Counted from the first letter of the stretch, positions 53,386 through 63,757 are shown. The stretch is DNA of 64,000 bases from Pedobacter sp. BAL39 (GCF_000170795.1 NZ_ABCM01000020.1:43770-107769); one strand, 5' to 3'. Program-made: numbers and translations. The notes: generated by a model from the letters alone, not told the origin.

Positions 53386-56300
53386 ATGAAAAAATATATT
53401 ATTATCCTTTTGTGGGTATGTGGATGCTTTTGTCAGGTATTTGGGCAGAATGACGCTGTGCCTGTGACCGTAAGAGGCAGGGTAGTCGATAAAAATAATG
53501 AGCCTATACCCGGGGTTTCGGTGGTTGTCAAAGATCAGCCAGGCCTGGGGGTACCGACCGATACGGAGGGCAAGTATACCATCAAAACGAATAAATACAG
53601 GTGGCTGGTGTTTTCCTTCGTTGGGTTTGAAACCAGGGAGGTCTTGATCAAAGACGACCTGGTAATCAATGTGGTAATGAAAGAATCTAAGTCCAGCGCC
53701 CTGAATGAAATCGTGGTGACCGCAACGGGGCCTCAGAAAAAGGTAACCGTAACCGGTGCTGTGAGTACAATAGATGTCAGCACCCTGAAAACACCAAGTT
53801 CCAGTATTACCAATGCACTGGCAGGAAATGTTGCGGGGGTGCTGGCGTTGCAGCGTTCGGGACAACCGGGAAGCAACTCCTCTGAATTTTGGGTTCGTGG
53901 TATTTCTACTTTCGGTGCGGGTACAGCCGCCCTGGTATTGGTAGATGGCTTTGAACGCAGCCTGAATGAAATCAATATTGAAGATATCCAGTCGTTCTCA
54001 GTACTTAAAGACGCTTCTGCGACTGCCATATATGGTTCCAGAGGAGCAAACGGAGTGATCCTGATCAACACCAAACGAGGCAAAGATGGTCGGGTGGCCA
54101 TCAATGGAAAAGTGGAGACCTCTTACAATACCAGAACATTTACTCCTGAGTTCGTCGGCGGTCCTAAGTACGCTCAGCTGATGAATGAAGCGCGGAGCAC
54201 ACGTAACCAGACCTCGTTTTACAGCGATGACGACCTGGCATTGATACGTGATGGTCTGGATCCGGACCTCTTTCCAGACATCAACTGGATGAAAATGTTT
54301 CTTAAAGACGGCGCTACAACCAAAAGAGGTTCCTTGAACTTTGACGGTGGTGGTGCTACGGCACGTTATTTTGTTTCGGGTAGTTACATTGACGAGGGTG
54401 GGATGTACAATGTGGACGATGCGTTGAATGGTTACAATAGCAATGCAAATTACAAACGCTGGAACTATAGGACAAATGTAGATATGAACCTGACCAAATC
54501 TACCGTGGTTAGGGTTGGTGTAGCTGGCTCGCTGGGTAAGCAGAATCTTCCCGGAGGTACCTATGATGAGATCTGGTATTCGCTGATGGGTCAGAATCCA
54601 ATTTCTATCCCCATCAAATATTCGGATGGCAAGGTCGCATCCCGCGGTGGTGCAGGTCGGAATAACCCATGGACCCTGATCACCCAGCAGGGATATATTG
54701 AAAATTGGGAAAACAAGATCCAGACCAATGTGACTCTGGAGCAGAACCTGGACTTTGTAGCCAAAGGCCTGCGTTTTCTCGGGAGATATGGTTACGATAC
54801 GAATAACAGAAACAACATCAGAAGGATGAAATGGCCGGAAGGCTGGGAAGCGGAACGTTTAAGGGATTCCAATGGGAACCTGATCTTCCAACGTCGGATT
54901 ACCGAGCAGCTACTGACCCAGACTTCTTCTGCGGATGGCGAGCGCCTGGAATTCCTGCAGGGGGAAATGCACTACGCAACAAATATTGGCAATCATAATT
55001 TAGGAGGCGTGCTGCAGTATACTCAGGAAAAGAGGGTGAACACCACTAACTTTGGCGGAGACCTGATCCAGGGCATCGACCGAAGAAACCAACGTTTCGC
55101 CGGTAGAGCCACCTATGGCTACAAATCCCGCTATTTTGTGGATTTCAGTTTTGGCTATAACGGATCGGAAAACTTTGCCCGTGGTCACCAGTTCGACTTT
55201 TTTCCAGCCGTTTCCGGAGCCTGGAACATTGGAGAGGAATCCTTCATCAAGGAAAATCTGAGCTGGATGAACATGTTCAAGCTCCGCTACTCTTACGGAA
55301 AGGTGGGAAATGATTATATGCCGACCCGTTTTCCTTACCTCGCCTCATTCAAAACTTACAATGCCACAGGTGATCCCAACAAGGGCTACAATTGGGGGGA
55401 TATAGAGAGTAACTTCGGATTTCCAGGTTTGACCTATGAAAATATCGCGTCAAACACAGTCACCTGGGAAGTGGCGACAAAACACAACCTCGGCCTCGAT
55501 ATTTCCTTCTTCAATGATAAAATAGGAGGTGCCCTGGATTACTTCCATGAACAAAGGGATGGCATTTATATGACCAGGAACTTCGTGCCTGCAAGTGTGG
55601 GCTTACAGGCTGCAAATCCAAGAGCGAATGTGGGCTCTGTATTGTCCAAAGGTTTTGACGGACAGATCAAGCTCGCCCAGAAAGTGGGCAATGTGAACTT
55701 TACCATGCGCGGTACATTGACCTACAGCAAAAATGAGATCCTGGAAGCGGATGAACAGTTTAGCAACTACCAGTATAATACGCAAGCCGGGTTTAGGGTC
55801 AACCAGAACCGTGGCCTCATTGCTCTTGGACTTTTTAGGGATTATGAAGACATCAGGGATAGCCCAATACAAACCTACGGAGCGGTGATGCCAGGCGACA
55901 TTAAATACAAGGATATCAATGGTGATGGCAAAATAGATGACAATGACATCTTGCCGATCGGAGCAACGGCTTATCCAAATCTTGTTTATGGTTTTGCACT
56001 GGTTACCCAATGGAAGGGTTTTGACTTCAATGTGCATTTTCAGGGCGCTGGCAAATCGTCATTTTTTATCGATGGTTATACAGTGTATCCCTTTAGTCAG
56101 GGCGACTGGGGTAACATCCTGACCGACTTTGATCAGTCCAACCGTTGGGTTCTGGGCCAGAATGAAGATGTCAATGCGGCTTATCCAAGACTGAGCTATG
56201 GTGGCAACACCAACAACTACAGACCTTCCTCGTATTGGTTAAGGGAAAGCACCTATCTGCGCCTAAAGACAATTGAAGCTGGATATACGCTGCCAAAGAG

Positions 56301-56466
56301 CCTGATTAATAAGTTTCACATCAACAACTTCAGGCTGTTTTTTATGGGTACGAACCTACTCACATTCTCGAAGTTTAAATTGTGGGATCCTGAAATGAAC
56401 AGCTCCAACGGTCAGGCTTATCCGCTGGCAAAGACCTTCACCCTTGGTTTAACAGCAACCTTATAA
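53386..56466 (+). CDS. SusC/RagA TonB-dependent transporter without STN domain, locus 3
   Basis: A 1026-residue transporter, shorter than the other two complete SusC proteins here because the STN signalling domain is missing. The signal peptide (about 1-20, IILLWVCGCFCQVFG) is followed directly by a CarboxypepD_reg-like domain (VRGRVVDKNNEPIPGVSV) and the plug (ALAGNVAGVLALQRSGQPGSNSSEFWVRGIST, VLVDGFERSLNEINIEDIQ, SVLKDASATAIYGSRGANGV). A calcium-loop-like segment, DINGDGKIDDND, lies near residue 845. Without an STN domain, sigma/FecR control is unlikely; control probably comes from the DUF6377 protein at 59774. It is followed 12 bases later by susD. Confidence 0.95.
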   Translation: MKKYIIILLWVCGCFCQVFGQNDAVPVTVRGRVVDKNNEPIPGVSVVVKDQPGLGVPTDTEGKYTIKTNKYRWLVFSFVGFETREVLIKDDLVINVVMKESKSSALNEIVVTATGPQKKVTVTGAVSTIDVSTLKTPSSSITNALAGNVAGVLALQRSGQPGSNSSEFWVRGISTFGAGTAALVLVDGFERSLNEINIEDIQSFSVLKDASATAIYGSRGANGVILINTKRGKDGRVAINGKVETSYNTRTFTPEFVGGPKYAQLMNEARSTRNQTSFYSDDDLALIRDGLDPDLFPDINWMKMFLKDGATTKRGSLNFDGGGATARYFVSGSYIDEGGMYNVDDALNGYNSNANYKRWNYRTNVDMNLTKSTVVRVGVAGSLGKQNLPGGTYDEIWYSLMGQNPISIPIKYSDGKVASRGGAGRNNPWTLITQQGYIENWENKIQTNVTLEQNLDFVAKGLRFLGRYGYDTNNRNNIRRMKWPEGWEAERLRDSNGNLIFQRRITEQLLTQTSSADGERLEFLQGEMHYATNIGNHNLGGVLQYTQEKRVNTTNFGGDLIQGIDRRNQRFAGRATYGYKSRYFVDFSFGYNGSENFARGHQFDFFPAVSGAWNIGEESFIKENLSWMNMFKLRYSYGKVGNDYMPTRFPYLASFKTYNATGDPNKGYNWGDIESNFGFPGLTYENIASNTVTWEVATKHNLGLDISFFNDKIGGALDYFHEQRDGIYMTRNFVPASVGLQAANPRANVGSVLSKGFDGQIKLAQKVGNVNFTMRGTLTYSKNEILEADEQFSNYQYNTQAGFRVNQNRGLIALGLFRDYEDIRDSPIQTYGAVMPGDIKYKDINGDGKIDDNDILPIGATAYPNLVYGFALVTQWKGFDFNVHFQGAGKSSFFIDGYTVYPFSQGDWGNILTDFDQSNRWVLGQNEDVNAAYPRLSYGGNTNNYRPSSYWLRESTYLRLKTIEAGYTLPKSLINKFHINNFRLFFMGTNLLTFSKFKLWDPEMNSSNGQAYPLAKTFTLGLTATL

Positions 56467-56478
56467 ATTTTAAAGCGC

Positions 56479-58482
56479 ATGAAGACAAAATATATCCTAA
56501 TCACCCTGTTAACTTGCACAGGGATATTTGCTACCTCCTGTAAAGATTACCTGAGTGTAGATCACTACTTTGCCGACAGGCAGAGTGAAGACCGGATATT
56601 CAATAGTAGGGATTATACGGAGCAGTGGCTGGCCAATTGTTATAACCAGCTGTTGGACTACAACCTCGAAATCGGGCATAAGAATTTTACCGTCTCCAAT
56701 TATGCAGACGACATGTATTATAACGAAGGGGGGAATGGTGCGGATTACAGGAGATTTAAATTTGGCGAGTACGATTATAACTGGTACAAGCAGTCCTGGT
56801 CGCAATCTTACGCAGGGATCAGACAGGCTTCTGTAATGGTCAATGCCCTGTCTGAAGGTGGTGCCTTTTCTGCAGAGCAGGTAGCACAGTATAAGGCTGA
56901 GGCACGTTTCATCAGAGCCTACTTGTATTGGTTATTGCTCCGGAAATATGGGCCTGTCCCGGTGATGCCCGACAAAGGGGTCGACTATGACCAGAGCTAC
57001 AGCAACTTGTCTTACCCGCGCAACACCTACGATGAGGTGGTGGATTTCATTTCTTCGGAAATGGTGCTGGCGGCGAAAGATCTGCCCTTGAGAAGAGACA
57101 ACCGTAACATTGCACGCCCCACCCGTGGCGCGGCCTTGGCGACCCGGGCAAAAGCTTTGTTGTTCCTGGCAAGTCCGTTGGCGAATGGCAATGCGGAGAT
57201 GTCAGACTTCGTGGATGACAAAGGAAGGGCCTTGATATCGGCACAATATAGTGAAGAGAAGTGGGCGAGAGCAGCGGCAGCGGCAAAAGATGTGATGGAT
57301 TTAAATGTATATAAGCTCTATACTGCTGAAAGGAAGATTAAGGGTACGGAATCTTACCCGGTGACGATCATCCCACCACATCACCCGGTATATTCGGAGA
57401 GAAACTTTCCGGATGGCTGGGCCAACATAGATCCATTTGAGTCTTACCGGGCATTGTTCAATGGTGATCTATATGCTGCGGAGAATCCTGAAATGATTTT
57501 TACACGTGGGGAAAACCAAACGGATCAGGAACATGGCGTGATCTCGTTAACCAGACACCAGATGCCTCAGATGGCAGGAGGATGGAATTGTCACGGCCTT
57601 ACCTTGAAACAAAGTGATGCTTACGATATGGCTGATGGCACCTCCTTCAACAGAGCAGCGATTTTGGAAAAATACAGCGGCAATATGTTTGTGCAAAACA
57701 ATGAACTGGAACAATTTAAGCCTTTAAAGGCGAATGTCTGGAAGGAGTTTGCAAACCGTGAACCGAGGTTTTATGCATCTGTTGCTTTCAATGGTGCATT
57801 GTGGACGATGTCGAGTGCTAGCAATGACCCAAACAACAACACTAATAAACAGGTGTTTTATTATCGCGGTGAGTCTGAAGGTAGGGTCAATGGCGATCGT
57901 TGGCTGCCAACAGGCATAGGTATGATGAAATACGTCAATCCGAAGGACAACGCGAATAACGGTGGCCAGATCTATCCCAAGGTAGAGATTACCATCCGGT
58001 ATGCAGATATCCTGCTAATGTATGGGGAGTCGCTGAATGAACTGTCCGGATCATATACGATTCCATCATGGGATGGCTTAAGTCAGCACGTCATCGCAAG
58101 GGATATCAACGCGATCAGCAAAGCGATTGCACCGGTTCGTATACGTGCAGGGGTTCCGGATTACGACATGTCGGTTTACATGGATCCGACGAGGTTGCGC
58201 AACAGCATCAAACATGAGCGGCAAATAGAACTGCTGGGTGAAAACCAGCGTTACTATGACCTGAGACGGTGGAAAGATGCACCTGTAAAAGATGCTGAGC
58301 AAATTTATGGATATAATACATTGATTACCAAACAGAATGCGGCGCTGTTCTACTCGCCTGTACGCGTTCCTTTATTGCAGACGGCGTTTTCGAAAAAGAT
58401 GTATTTCTGGCCTATTGACTGGGAAGAACTGCGTGAGAACAAACGTATGACGCAGGCACCAGGCTGGCCGTCTTTTGATTAA
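56479..58482 (+). CDS. SusD/RagB family lipoprotein, locus 3
   Basis: A 667-residue SusD-type lipoprotein, long for the family (commonly about 500-600). The lipobox is FATSC, Cys about residue 21. The N-terminal SusD-like region (NSRDYTEQWLANCYNQLLDYN...) and helical middle (AQYKAEARFIRAYLYWLLLRKYGPVPVMP) are clear, and the C-terminal SusD/RagB segment is IKHERQIELLGENQRYYDLRRW, a strong hallmark. It would bind the ligand of the SusC partner 12 bases upstream. The gene is followed 18 bases later by the DUF1735/DUF4973 lipoprotein. Confidence 0.94.
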   Translation: MKTKYILITLLTCTGIFATSCKDYLSVDHYFADRQSEDRIFNSRDYTEQWLANCYNQLLDYNLEIGHKNFTVSNYADDMYYNEGGNGADYRRFKFGEYDYNWYKQSWSQSYAGIRQASVMVNALSEGGAFSAEQVAQYKAEARFIRAYLYWLLLRKYGPVPVMPDKGVDYDQSYSNLSYPRNTYDEVVDFISSEMVLAAKDLPLRRDNRNIARPTRGAALATRAKALLFLASPLANGNAEMSDFVDDKGRALISAQYSEEKWARAAAAAKDVMDLNVYKLYTAERKIKGTESYPVTIIPPHHPVYSERNFPDGWANIDPFESYRALFNGDLYAAENPEMIFTRGENQTDQEHGVISLTRHQMPQMAGGWNCHGLTLKQSDAYDMADGTSFNRAAILEKYSGNMFVQNNELEQFKPLKANVWKEFANREPRFYASVAFNGALWTMSSASNDPNNNTNKQVFYYRGESEGRVNGDRWLPTGIGMMKYVNPKDNANNGGQIYPKVEITIRYADILLMYGESLNELSGSYTIPSWDGLSQHVIARDINAISKAIAPVRIRAGVPDYDMSVYMDPTRLRNSIKHERQIELLGENQRYYDLRRWKDAPVKDAEQIYGYNTLITKQNAALFYSPVRVPLLQTAFSKKMYFWPIDWEELRENKRMTQAPGWPSFD

Positions 58483-58500
58483 TTTAATAACCGACATAAC

Positions 58501-59502
58501 ATGAGAAATTTTTATAAATGTATCGTTGCCCTTGCTTTGATGTTTTCCTTAGGAGCATGTAATGATGAGTGGACAGATGAACTGTATACCAAGATGGTAT
58601 CGTTTAAAGCGCCGGTTGGAAATGAGGGTGTAACGGAAGTGTATCTCCGTTATAAAAAGGATGGTGAGGTGGAGTACAACCTCCCTGTAATTGTCAGTGG
58701 TTCACAGGAAAACGACAAGGACCTGAACGTCCAGATTGGCGTCGACGGCGACACGCTCAGCATATTTAACCAGCAGAAGTTCCAATATCGGACGGACCTG
58801 TATTACAAGCAGCTGCCGGCTCAATTCTATGATCTGACCTCGCCCACAAGTTTAATTTCAAAAGGGACGCATACCTCGAACTATAAGATCAAATTCAAGT
58901 TTTCAAATCTTGATCTTGTGGAGCGTTGGGTGTTGCCACTTACCATCAAGGATGATCCTTCCTACGTAGCCAACTACCGTAAAGGATGGAGAAAAGCATT
59001 GCTGTATGTGAAACCATTTAATGACTACTCAGGAAGTTATTCTTCAACATCAATGAACATTTATTTTGATAATGAGAACTCGGCACCGATGGTGATGAGC
59101 ACAAAGACGGCCTGGGTGGTAGATGAAAATACGGTATTCTTTTATGCAGGGATGGTGGAGGAAAGGTCGGAGGAGCGCGGTGATTACAAAATCACAATGC
59201 AGTTCGGAGCGCCTGTTGACAATGGGGACGGAACAAAAACAGGCACACTGATCTTAAAAGCCGACAATCCTGCAATTAACTTTGAGGTATTGAATCAGCC
59301 GACTTATCAGATTAAAAAGGTTCCTGATGCGGTATTGCCTTACCTGGTGAGTGAGTATTGTACGGTAAACATCAGGTATAAATATGATGACATCACCTCC
59401 ATTCCGAATCTGCCGATCAGGTACAGGGCTGAAGGCGCAATGACCATGGAACGAAAGAAAAATACGTTGACTCCGGATGAAGATCAAGCGATTCAGTGGT
59501 AA
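58501..59502 (+). CDS. DUF1735/DUF4973 lipoprotein, locus 3
   Basis: A 333-residue lipoprotein with lipobox LGAC (Cys20). The first half fits DUF1735 (beta-sandwich, VTEVYLRYKKDGEVEYNLPVIVSG and the segment YKIKFKFSNLDLVERWVLPLTIKDDP), and the second half DUF4973, a pair described in surface-exposed glycan-binding lipoproteins of SusE/SusF type. It has no catalytic domain. It is the last of the four structural genes of locus 3; a hairpin follows at 59509-59541. Confidence 0.87.
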   Translation: MRNFYKCIVALALMFSLGACNDEWTDELYTKMVSFKAPVGNEGVTEVYLRYKKDGEVEYNLPVIVSGSQENDKDLNVQIGVDGDTLSIFNQQKFQYRTDLYYKQLPAQFYDLTSPTSLISKGTHTSNYKIKFKFSNLDLVERWVLPLTIKDDPSYVANYRKGWRKALLYVKPFNDYSGSYSSTSMNIYFDNENSAPMVMSTKTAWVVDENTVFFYAGMVEERSEERGDYKITMQFGAPVDNGDGTKTGTLILKADNPAINFEVLNQPTYQIKKVPDAVLPYLVSEYCTVNIRYKYDDITSIPNLPIRYRAEGAMTMERKKNTLTPDEDQAIQW

Positions 59503-59508
59503 TCTTAG

Positions 59509-59541
59509 TTTAGCTCAGGAAAGTTTTTTTCCTGAGCTAAA
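59509..59541 (+). terminator. Hairpin after locus 3 structural genes
   Basis: TTTAGCTCAGG and CCTGAGCTAAA form a perfect 11-bp stem with an 11-base T-rich loop, six bases past the stop at 59502. The right arm continues into A residues, not T, so it is a stable stem without a classical tail. Confidence 0.55.
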
Positions 59542-59773
59542 AAATTACAATTTTTCAGCCCCCTTAAAAAACGAATGACAAGAGTCTTTTCCATGGTCTC
59601 AAATTAATGAAAAATTTGATGTTTAATTAAAATGACCAACTCGATTGCAGGGTACAAGATCAATATGTTTTAAAATTATATTCCTTAGACTGGATATATC
59701 TCAATATTTAATTTGAAAACACCCGTTAAAAGGTTAATTTGTGTAAGTTATCTATCAGCCAAATACTACTTAA

Positions 59774-61432
59774 ATGTTAAATAAAACTAACCTCTTGGCG
59801 GCATTTATTTTAATGCTGTTTTTTGTTAATGGAACTCTGGCATTTGGTAGCTCCAGTAAAGATAGTTTACTTAACATTCTCAAAACTGAACTTAACAATC
59901 CTTCTTACGATCGTCAGAAAGAAAAAAGGATCAATAGCTTAAAGCGCTCTGTAAGTGAGACTTCAAAGTCAGGCTACGAACGATTACATCTTTTATATAA
60001 CACGATATTGGAAGAATATAAATTTTATCAATTTGATTCTGCCCATACCTATGTTAGGAAAATTATTGATCTCAGTGAAAAACATGGAGACCTGTTCAGG
60101 GTGAAGGAAGCCAAACTGCAGCTGCTTCAGATTTTAACTCCTTCGGGAATGTTTAAAGAGGCCAGCGAACTTGTATCAGAGTTGGATCATGAAACGATGC
60201 CCATGGAGCTCATGGGAAATTATCACAATCTGAAAGCACGATTTTACGAGTCTTTGGCAAAATATAATAACGATCCGTTTTATGCGGCACAATATCGGGC
60301 TTTGGCCGCGGCTCAGTTCAGTAAGATGAATTCGGTTTTGCCTCCGAATAAATTTGAAGCAGTAATAGGCCTTGCTGCGGATAGTAGCAGCTCATCATCC
60401 CGTCGGCGACCGGCTGAATTTTATCTGCATTTCATCACACATAGTGGATTGTCGGACCATAAAATTGCGATGGTTGCCATGAGATTAAGCTACTGTTTTT
60501 CCGGTGCTGACCAGATCATGTTTCTGGCGCTATCGGCCATCAGTGACATCCGGTCATCAACCAAAGATACGCAGGCGATCCTTAAGTTGGGAGAAGTACT
60601 GTATAAGGCTGGCGATGTGAATATGGCTTACACTTGCATCAACAAGGCCATTTCTGATGCAGAATTTTATAGCGCCAGAGGTCATAAGATCGACATCCAG
60701 AATATATTACCACTGATTGCCGGAAAGACGATTTCGGAAGCTGAACTGCAACGGGACAAATCCATTATGTATGCCCTGATCTCAGCTGTTGTAGTTTTAG
60801 TCGTACTGTGTGCATTGTTCATTGTTTATATACAACTAAAAAAAATCAGAGTCAGTGAGCAGTTGATCAACCAGAAAAACAATCAACTGGCTTCAATTAA
60901 CATGAAGCTTATGGAGCATACACGAATAAATGAAGAATACATCGGCTTCTTTTTCAAACGATCTTTTGCGAATATCAGTTCGCTTGAAAAGCTAAAAAGA
61001 AAGATTGCACATAGTATCAAAACGAAAAGGATTGATGAAGCACTTGATACCGTGACGTCCATACAAATTAGTAAGGAACGGGAATATCTATATCATACCC
61101 TGGATCAAATATTTCTGAAGTTATTTCCGAACTTCGTACCTGCGTTTAATGAGTTGCTAAAACCAGAAGATCAGATCTGGCCGCAAAAAGACCAATCTCT
61201 GACTACAGTACTGCGTATATTTGCTTTGATCAGACTTGGAATAAAAGATGATGAAACTATTGCTGTCATATTGGACTATTCTGTAAGTACAATATACACT
61301 TACAAGATCCGTGTGAAAGCCAAAGCTCTGGTCAAAGGGGAAGAATTTGATAAAAGGATAGCCGGTATAAAATTTATCAACACTGTCGACCATACAAGGC
61401 TATCAAAACGGGAACTTCGTGTACAGGATTAA
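59774..61432 (+). CDS. DUF6377 membrane-bound regulator, locus 3
   Basis: A 552-residue protein with an N-terminal signal or membrane segment (about 8-28), a helical, TPR-like periplasmic part (about 40-320), a clear transmembrane helix near 333-355 (LISAVVVLVVLCALFIVYI), a coiled-coil linker (EQLINQKNNQLASINMKLMEH) and a cytoplasmic C-terminal DUF6377 domain. The final part, TIAVILDYSVSTIYTYKIRVKAKALV, looks like a LuxR-type helix-turn-helix, which would let the protein bind DNA while attached to the membrane. Proteins of this family sit next to SusC/SusD loci; here it would be the local regulator replacing sigma/FecR. The hairpin at 59509 and a 270-base gap separate it from the structural genes. 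Confidence 0.85.
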   Translation: MLNKTNLLAAFILMLFFVNGTLAFGSSSKDSLLNILKTELNNPSYDRQKEKRINSLKRSVSETSKSGYERLHLLYNTILEEYKFYQFDSAHTYVRKIIDLSEKHGDLFRVKEAKLQLLQILTPSGMFKEASELVSELDHETMPMELMGNYHNLKARFYESLAKYNNDPFYAAQYRALAAAQFSKMNSVLPPNKFEAVIGLAADSSSSSSRRRPAEFYLHFITHSGLSDHKIAMVAMRLSYCFSGADQIMFLALSAISDIRSSTKDTQAILKLGEVLYKAGDVNMAYTCINKAISDAEFYSARGHKIDIQNILPLIAGKTISEAELQRDKSIMYALISAVVVLVVLCALFIVYIQLKKIRVSEQLINQKNNQLASINMKLMEHTRINEEYIGFFFKRSFANISSLEKLKRKIAHSIKTKRIDEALDTVTSIQISKEREYLYHTLDQIFLKLFPNFVPAFNELLKPEDQIWPQKDQSLTTVLRIFALIRLGIKDDETIAVILDYSVSTIYTYKIRVKAKALVKGEEFDKRIAGIKFINTVDHTRLSKRELRVQD

Positions 61433-61556
61433 CCCATTCCACCCAACTTCTTTCATTTTCCTGCCGACTAACAATGAATCCATGTAGATCGAAGGAGTCA
61501 TATCATGTGATGCGATTAGATCAAACAAGTCAGGTAGATTATGTCATGGCTTGAAC

Positions 61557-62180
61557 CTATCTCAAAACACTAGCAAGAAGCAATACCAATGCAATGTTTT
61601 TAATGTTATGTTCCAGATATTTTTGAGCGATGCAGATTTGGTTTTCTACCGTTCGCTTCGATATGGAGAGCCTTTCAGCAATCTCACCATTAGTAAGATT
61701 CGTTATCCTGCTTAAAAGGAAAATTTCGCGGCAACGCTTCGGTAGGTCAATCAAAGCATCCTCCATCTCCTCCTGTAAGCTAATATATCGGAGTTTTTCC
61801 TCGCCTTCATTTTGCACTAATATTTCGGAGACAGGGAGTTGATCATAACTTTCCACATAAGTCAGGCGTATCTTTTTCTTCAAATTTAGAACCTTATAGG
61901 TATGATAGCGAGCGCTGGTCGTCAGGTAATTTCTAAAAGAGACGATATCCAGCGTGTCTTTCTTTCTCCAGATATTCAAAAAGGTATCGTTGGCAATTTC
62001 AGCGGCCGATTCCGCATCGTTTAAAAATGAAAAAGCCGTTGTATAAACTGCTTGCCAGTAACGATTGAAAAGCAATTCGAAAGCAGGGACACTTCCAAAT
62101 CTTATGGCTTCCCATAGTTCATCATCGGGGGTATTTCTGTCAGGCATATTTGGTATTGCTAATTTAATAAAAAATTCCAT
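61557..62180 (-). CDS. ECF RNA polymerase sigma-70 factor, locus 4
   Basis: A 207-residue ECF sigma factor. Region 2 covers about 25-95 (AFELLFNRYWQAVYTTAFSFLNDAESAAEIANDTFLNIW, FRNYLTTSARYHTYKVL), region 4 about 135-188 (ALIDLPKRCREIFLLSRITNLTNGEIAERLSISKRTVENQI). ATG 62180 is the start given here; an in-frame ATG 11 codons later is possible. Unlike loci 1 and 2, the gene is on the opposite strand from its fecR partner, which starts 375 bases away at 62556. A hydrophobic C-terminal tail (NIALVLLLASVL) is again seen. Confidence 0.92.
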   Translation of the reverse strand: MEFFIKLAIPNMPDRNTPDDELWEAIRFGSVPAFELLFNRYWQAVYTTAFSFLNDAESAAEIANDTFLNIWRKKDTLDIVSFRNYLTTSARYHTYKVLNLKKKIRLTYVESYDQLPVSEILVQNEGEEKLRYISLQEEMEDALIDLPKRCREIFLLSRITNLTNGEIAERLSISKRTVENQICIAQKYLEHNIKNIALVLLLASVLR

Positions 62181-62555
62181 TAAAGTTTATACCCTTTTTT
62201 AATGCTAAACAACGGAAGATTAAATCTTTGTAAGCTTACTAAATAAAATTTGCATGCTTTCACCAAGATGACGTTTCCAGATAGCCTGGGTGCAACAAAG
62301 TCACTATTGACTGGATAAGCTTATTATAATTGATAATAAATACAACGGTTAATATTTCAGCGGCGACTTGCTTAATCAAAGTTGGGATATTGTTGAATAT
62401 TTAACGCTATGGCACAATAAAGCCATCTGGCGGAATATCTTTCACACATTAAAAAAAAAATGAATAGTGTGTGAGTTTGGTTCTAAAAAAGGTCTCTATA
62501 GTATTAACTAAGCTTGAATAGCAGATTGATTGAATGTGAAATAGCTTAGCTTGTA
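62181..62555. other. Divergent intergenic region between sigma and fecR, locus 4
   Basis: This 375-base gap carries the promoters of both divergent genes, but no exact TAnnTTTG with a paired -33 is seen. It holds a 7-bp inverted repeat, CTAAGCT (62508-62514) and AGCTTAG (62543-62549), just before fecR, and a run of A at about 62451-62460. The repeat might be a regulator or sigma site; no coding frame is credible here. Confidence 0.45.
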
Positions 62556-63725
62556 ATGAAGAGACCAAGTATGACCAAAGAGCAATTTATAGCATTATTC
62601 GAGAAGTGTGCGTCCGGACATTGCAGTCCTAATGAGTTGGCACAGCTGGAAAATTACCAGGATGATTTCGAACTGACTGTTAAGCCATGGTCGGCGGGAA
62701 TGGGCGAGACCGAGGAAGTTAGATTGCAGCTCCTTGAAAAAATAAGGTCAGAAATATCTGCTGAGCGGATACAGCGCGGCAGTAAATCCCGTTATTGGCT
62801 TGCAGCGGCATCTATACTGATATTCCTTGCAGCAAGTACATCGTTTTGGTTATATGTAATAGATAATAAGACCGGTCAGCATCAGATTGCTCAGTCTAAA
62901 TCAACTCAAAATAGCATTCCTCCAGGTCGGAATAGGGCCATCTTGACGCTCGCCAATGGCAAAAAGTTAGATCTTGACGACACCCAAACAGGAATGATAT
63001 CCAGGGAGGGGGCCTCAACAGTCCGCAAAACCGCTGATGGAAAATTGACCTATGGAAACAGTATGGATGCACCAGATCAAAATGCAGTGATTTATAATTC
63101 CATTGAAACACCCCGGGGTGGCCAATATCAACTGACATTGGCCGATGGGACAGTGGTATGGCTGAATGCTGGTTCAACTTTAAAATATCCTACCGCCTTC
63201 AGTGGCAGGGAGCGAAATGTGGAATTAACGGGGGAGGCGTATTTTCAGGTCGCCAAGAATAAAGACAGGCCTTTTAGTGTAGCTGTAAACGGTATGAAAG
63301 TAGAAGTTTTGGGAACTCATTTCAACATCATGGCTTATGAAAACGAAAATACCGTCCAGACAACCTTGCTTGAGGGCTCGGTGAAGCTGACTAAAGATGG
63401 ACATAGCAAGATGCTGCTCCCGAATCAGCAGGGTGTTTTAAGCACTGGAGCATCAAATTTTCAGGTACGCAATGTAAATACGGAGAATGTTGTCGCCTGG
63501 AAAAATGGTTTTTTCAAATTTGATGACGAGAATATCGAAACCATTATGCGCAAGGTAGCGCGCTGGTATGATGTGGAGATCGTCTACAAAGGCAATCTGA
63601 AACGTCAAAATTTCGGGGGTACGGTACCCATGTTTAAAGACATTTCCCAACTCTTGACTACGCTTGAATTAACCGGTACCGTTCATTTTAAAATTGATGG
63701 AAGGAGGATAACCGTTATGCCATAG
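62556..63725 (+). CDS. FecR-family anti-sigma factor, locus 4
   Basis: A 389-residue anti-sigma factor. The N-terminal cytoplasmic part (MTKEQFIALFEKCASGHCSPNELAQLENY, Met six codons after the first ATG may be the start) is followed by a membrane helix near 90-108 (WLAAASILIFLAASTSFWLYVI), then the FecR domain with LADGTVVWLNAGSTLKYPTA, NVELTGEAYFQVAKNKDRPFSV and VEVLGTHFNIMAYENE, and a C-terminal DUF4974 segment with GFFKFDDENIETIMRKVARWYDVEI. It is followed by a hairpin at 63758-63789 and the start of susC, the same order as in locus 2. Confidence 0.94.
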   Translation: MKRPSMTKEQFIALFEKCASGHCSPNELAQLENYQDDFELTVKPWSAGMGETEEVRLQLLEKIRSEISAERIQRGSKSRYWLAAASILIFLAASTSFWLYVIDNKTGQHQIAQSKSTQNSIPPGRNRAILTLANGKKLDLDDTQTGMISREGASTVRKTADGKLTYGNSMDAPDQNAVIYNSIETPRGGQYQLTLADGTVVWLNAGSTLKYPTAFSGRERNVELTGEAYFQVAKNKDRPFSVAVNGMKVEVLGTHFNIMAYENENTVQTTLLEGSVKLTKDGHSKMLLPNQQGVLSTGASNFQVRNVNTENVVAWKNGFFKFDDENIETIMRKVARWYDVEIVYKGNLKRQNFGGTVPMFKDISQLLTTLELTGTVHFKIDGRRITVMP

Positions 63726-63757
63726 TTCTATCAGCTCCTGATAAGACTTGCTGAAAA

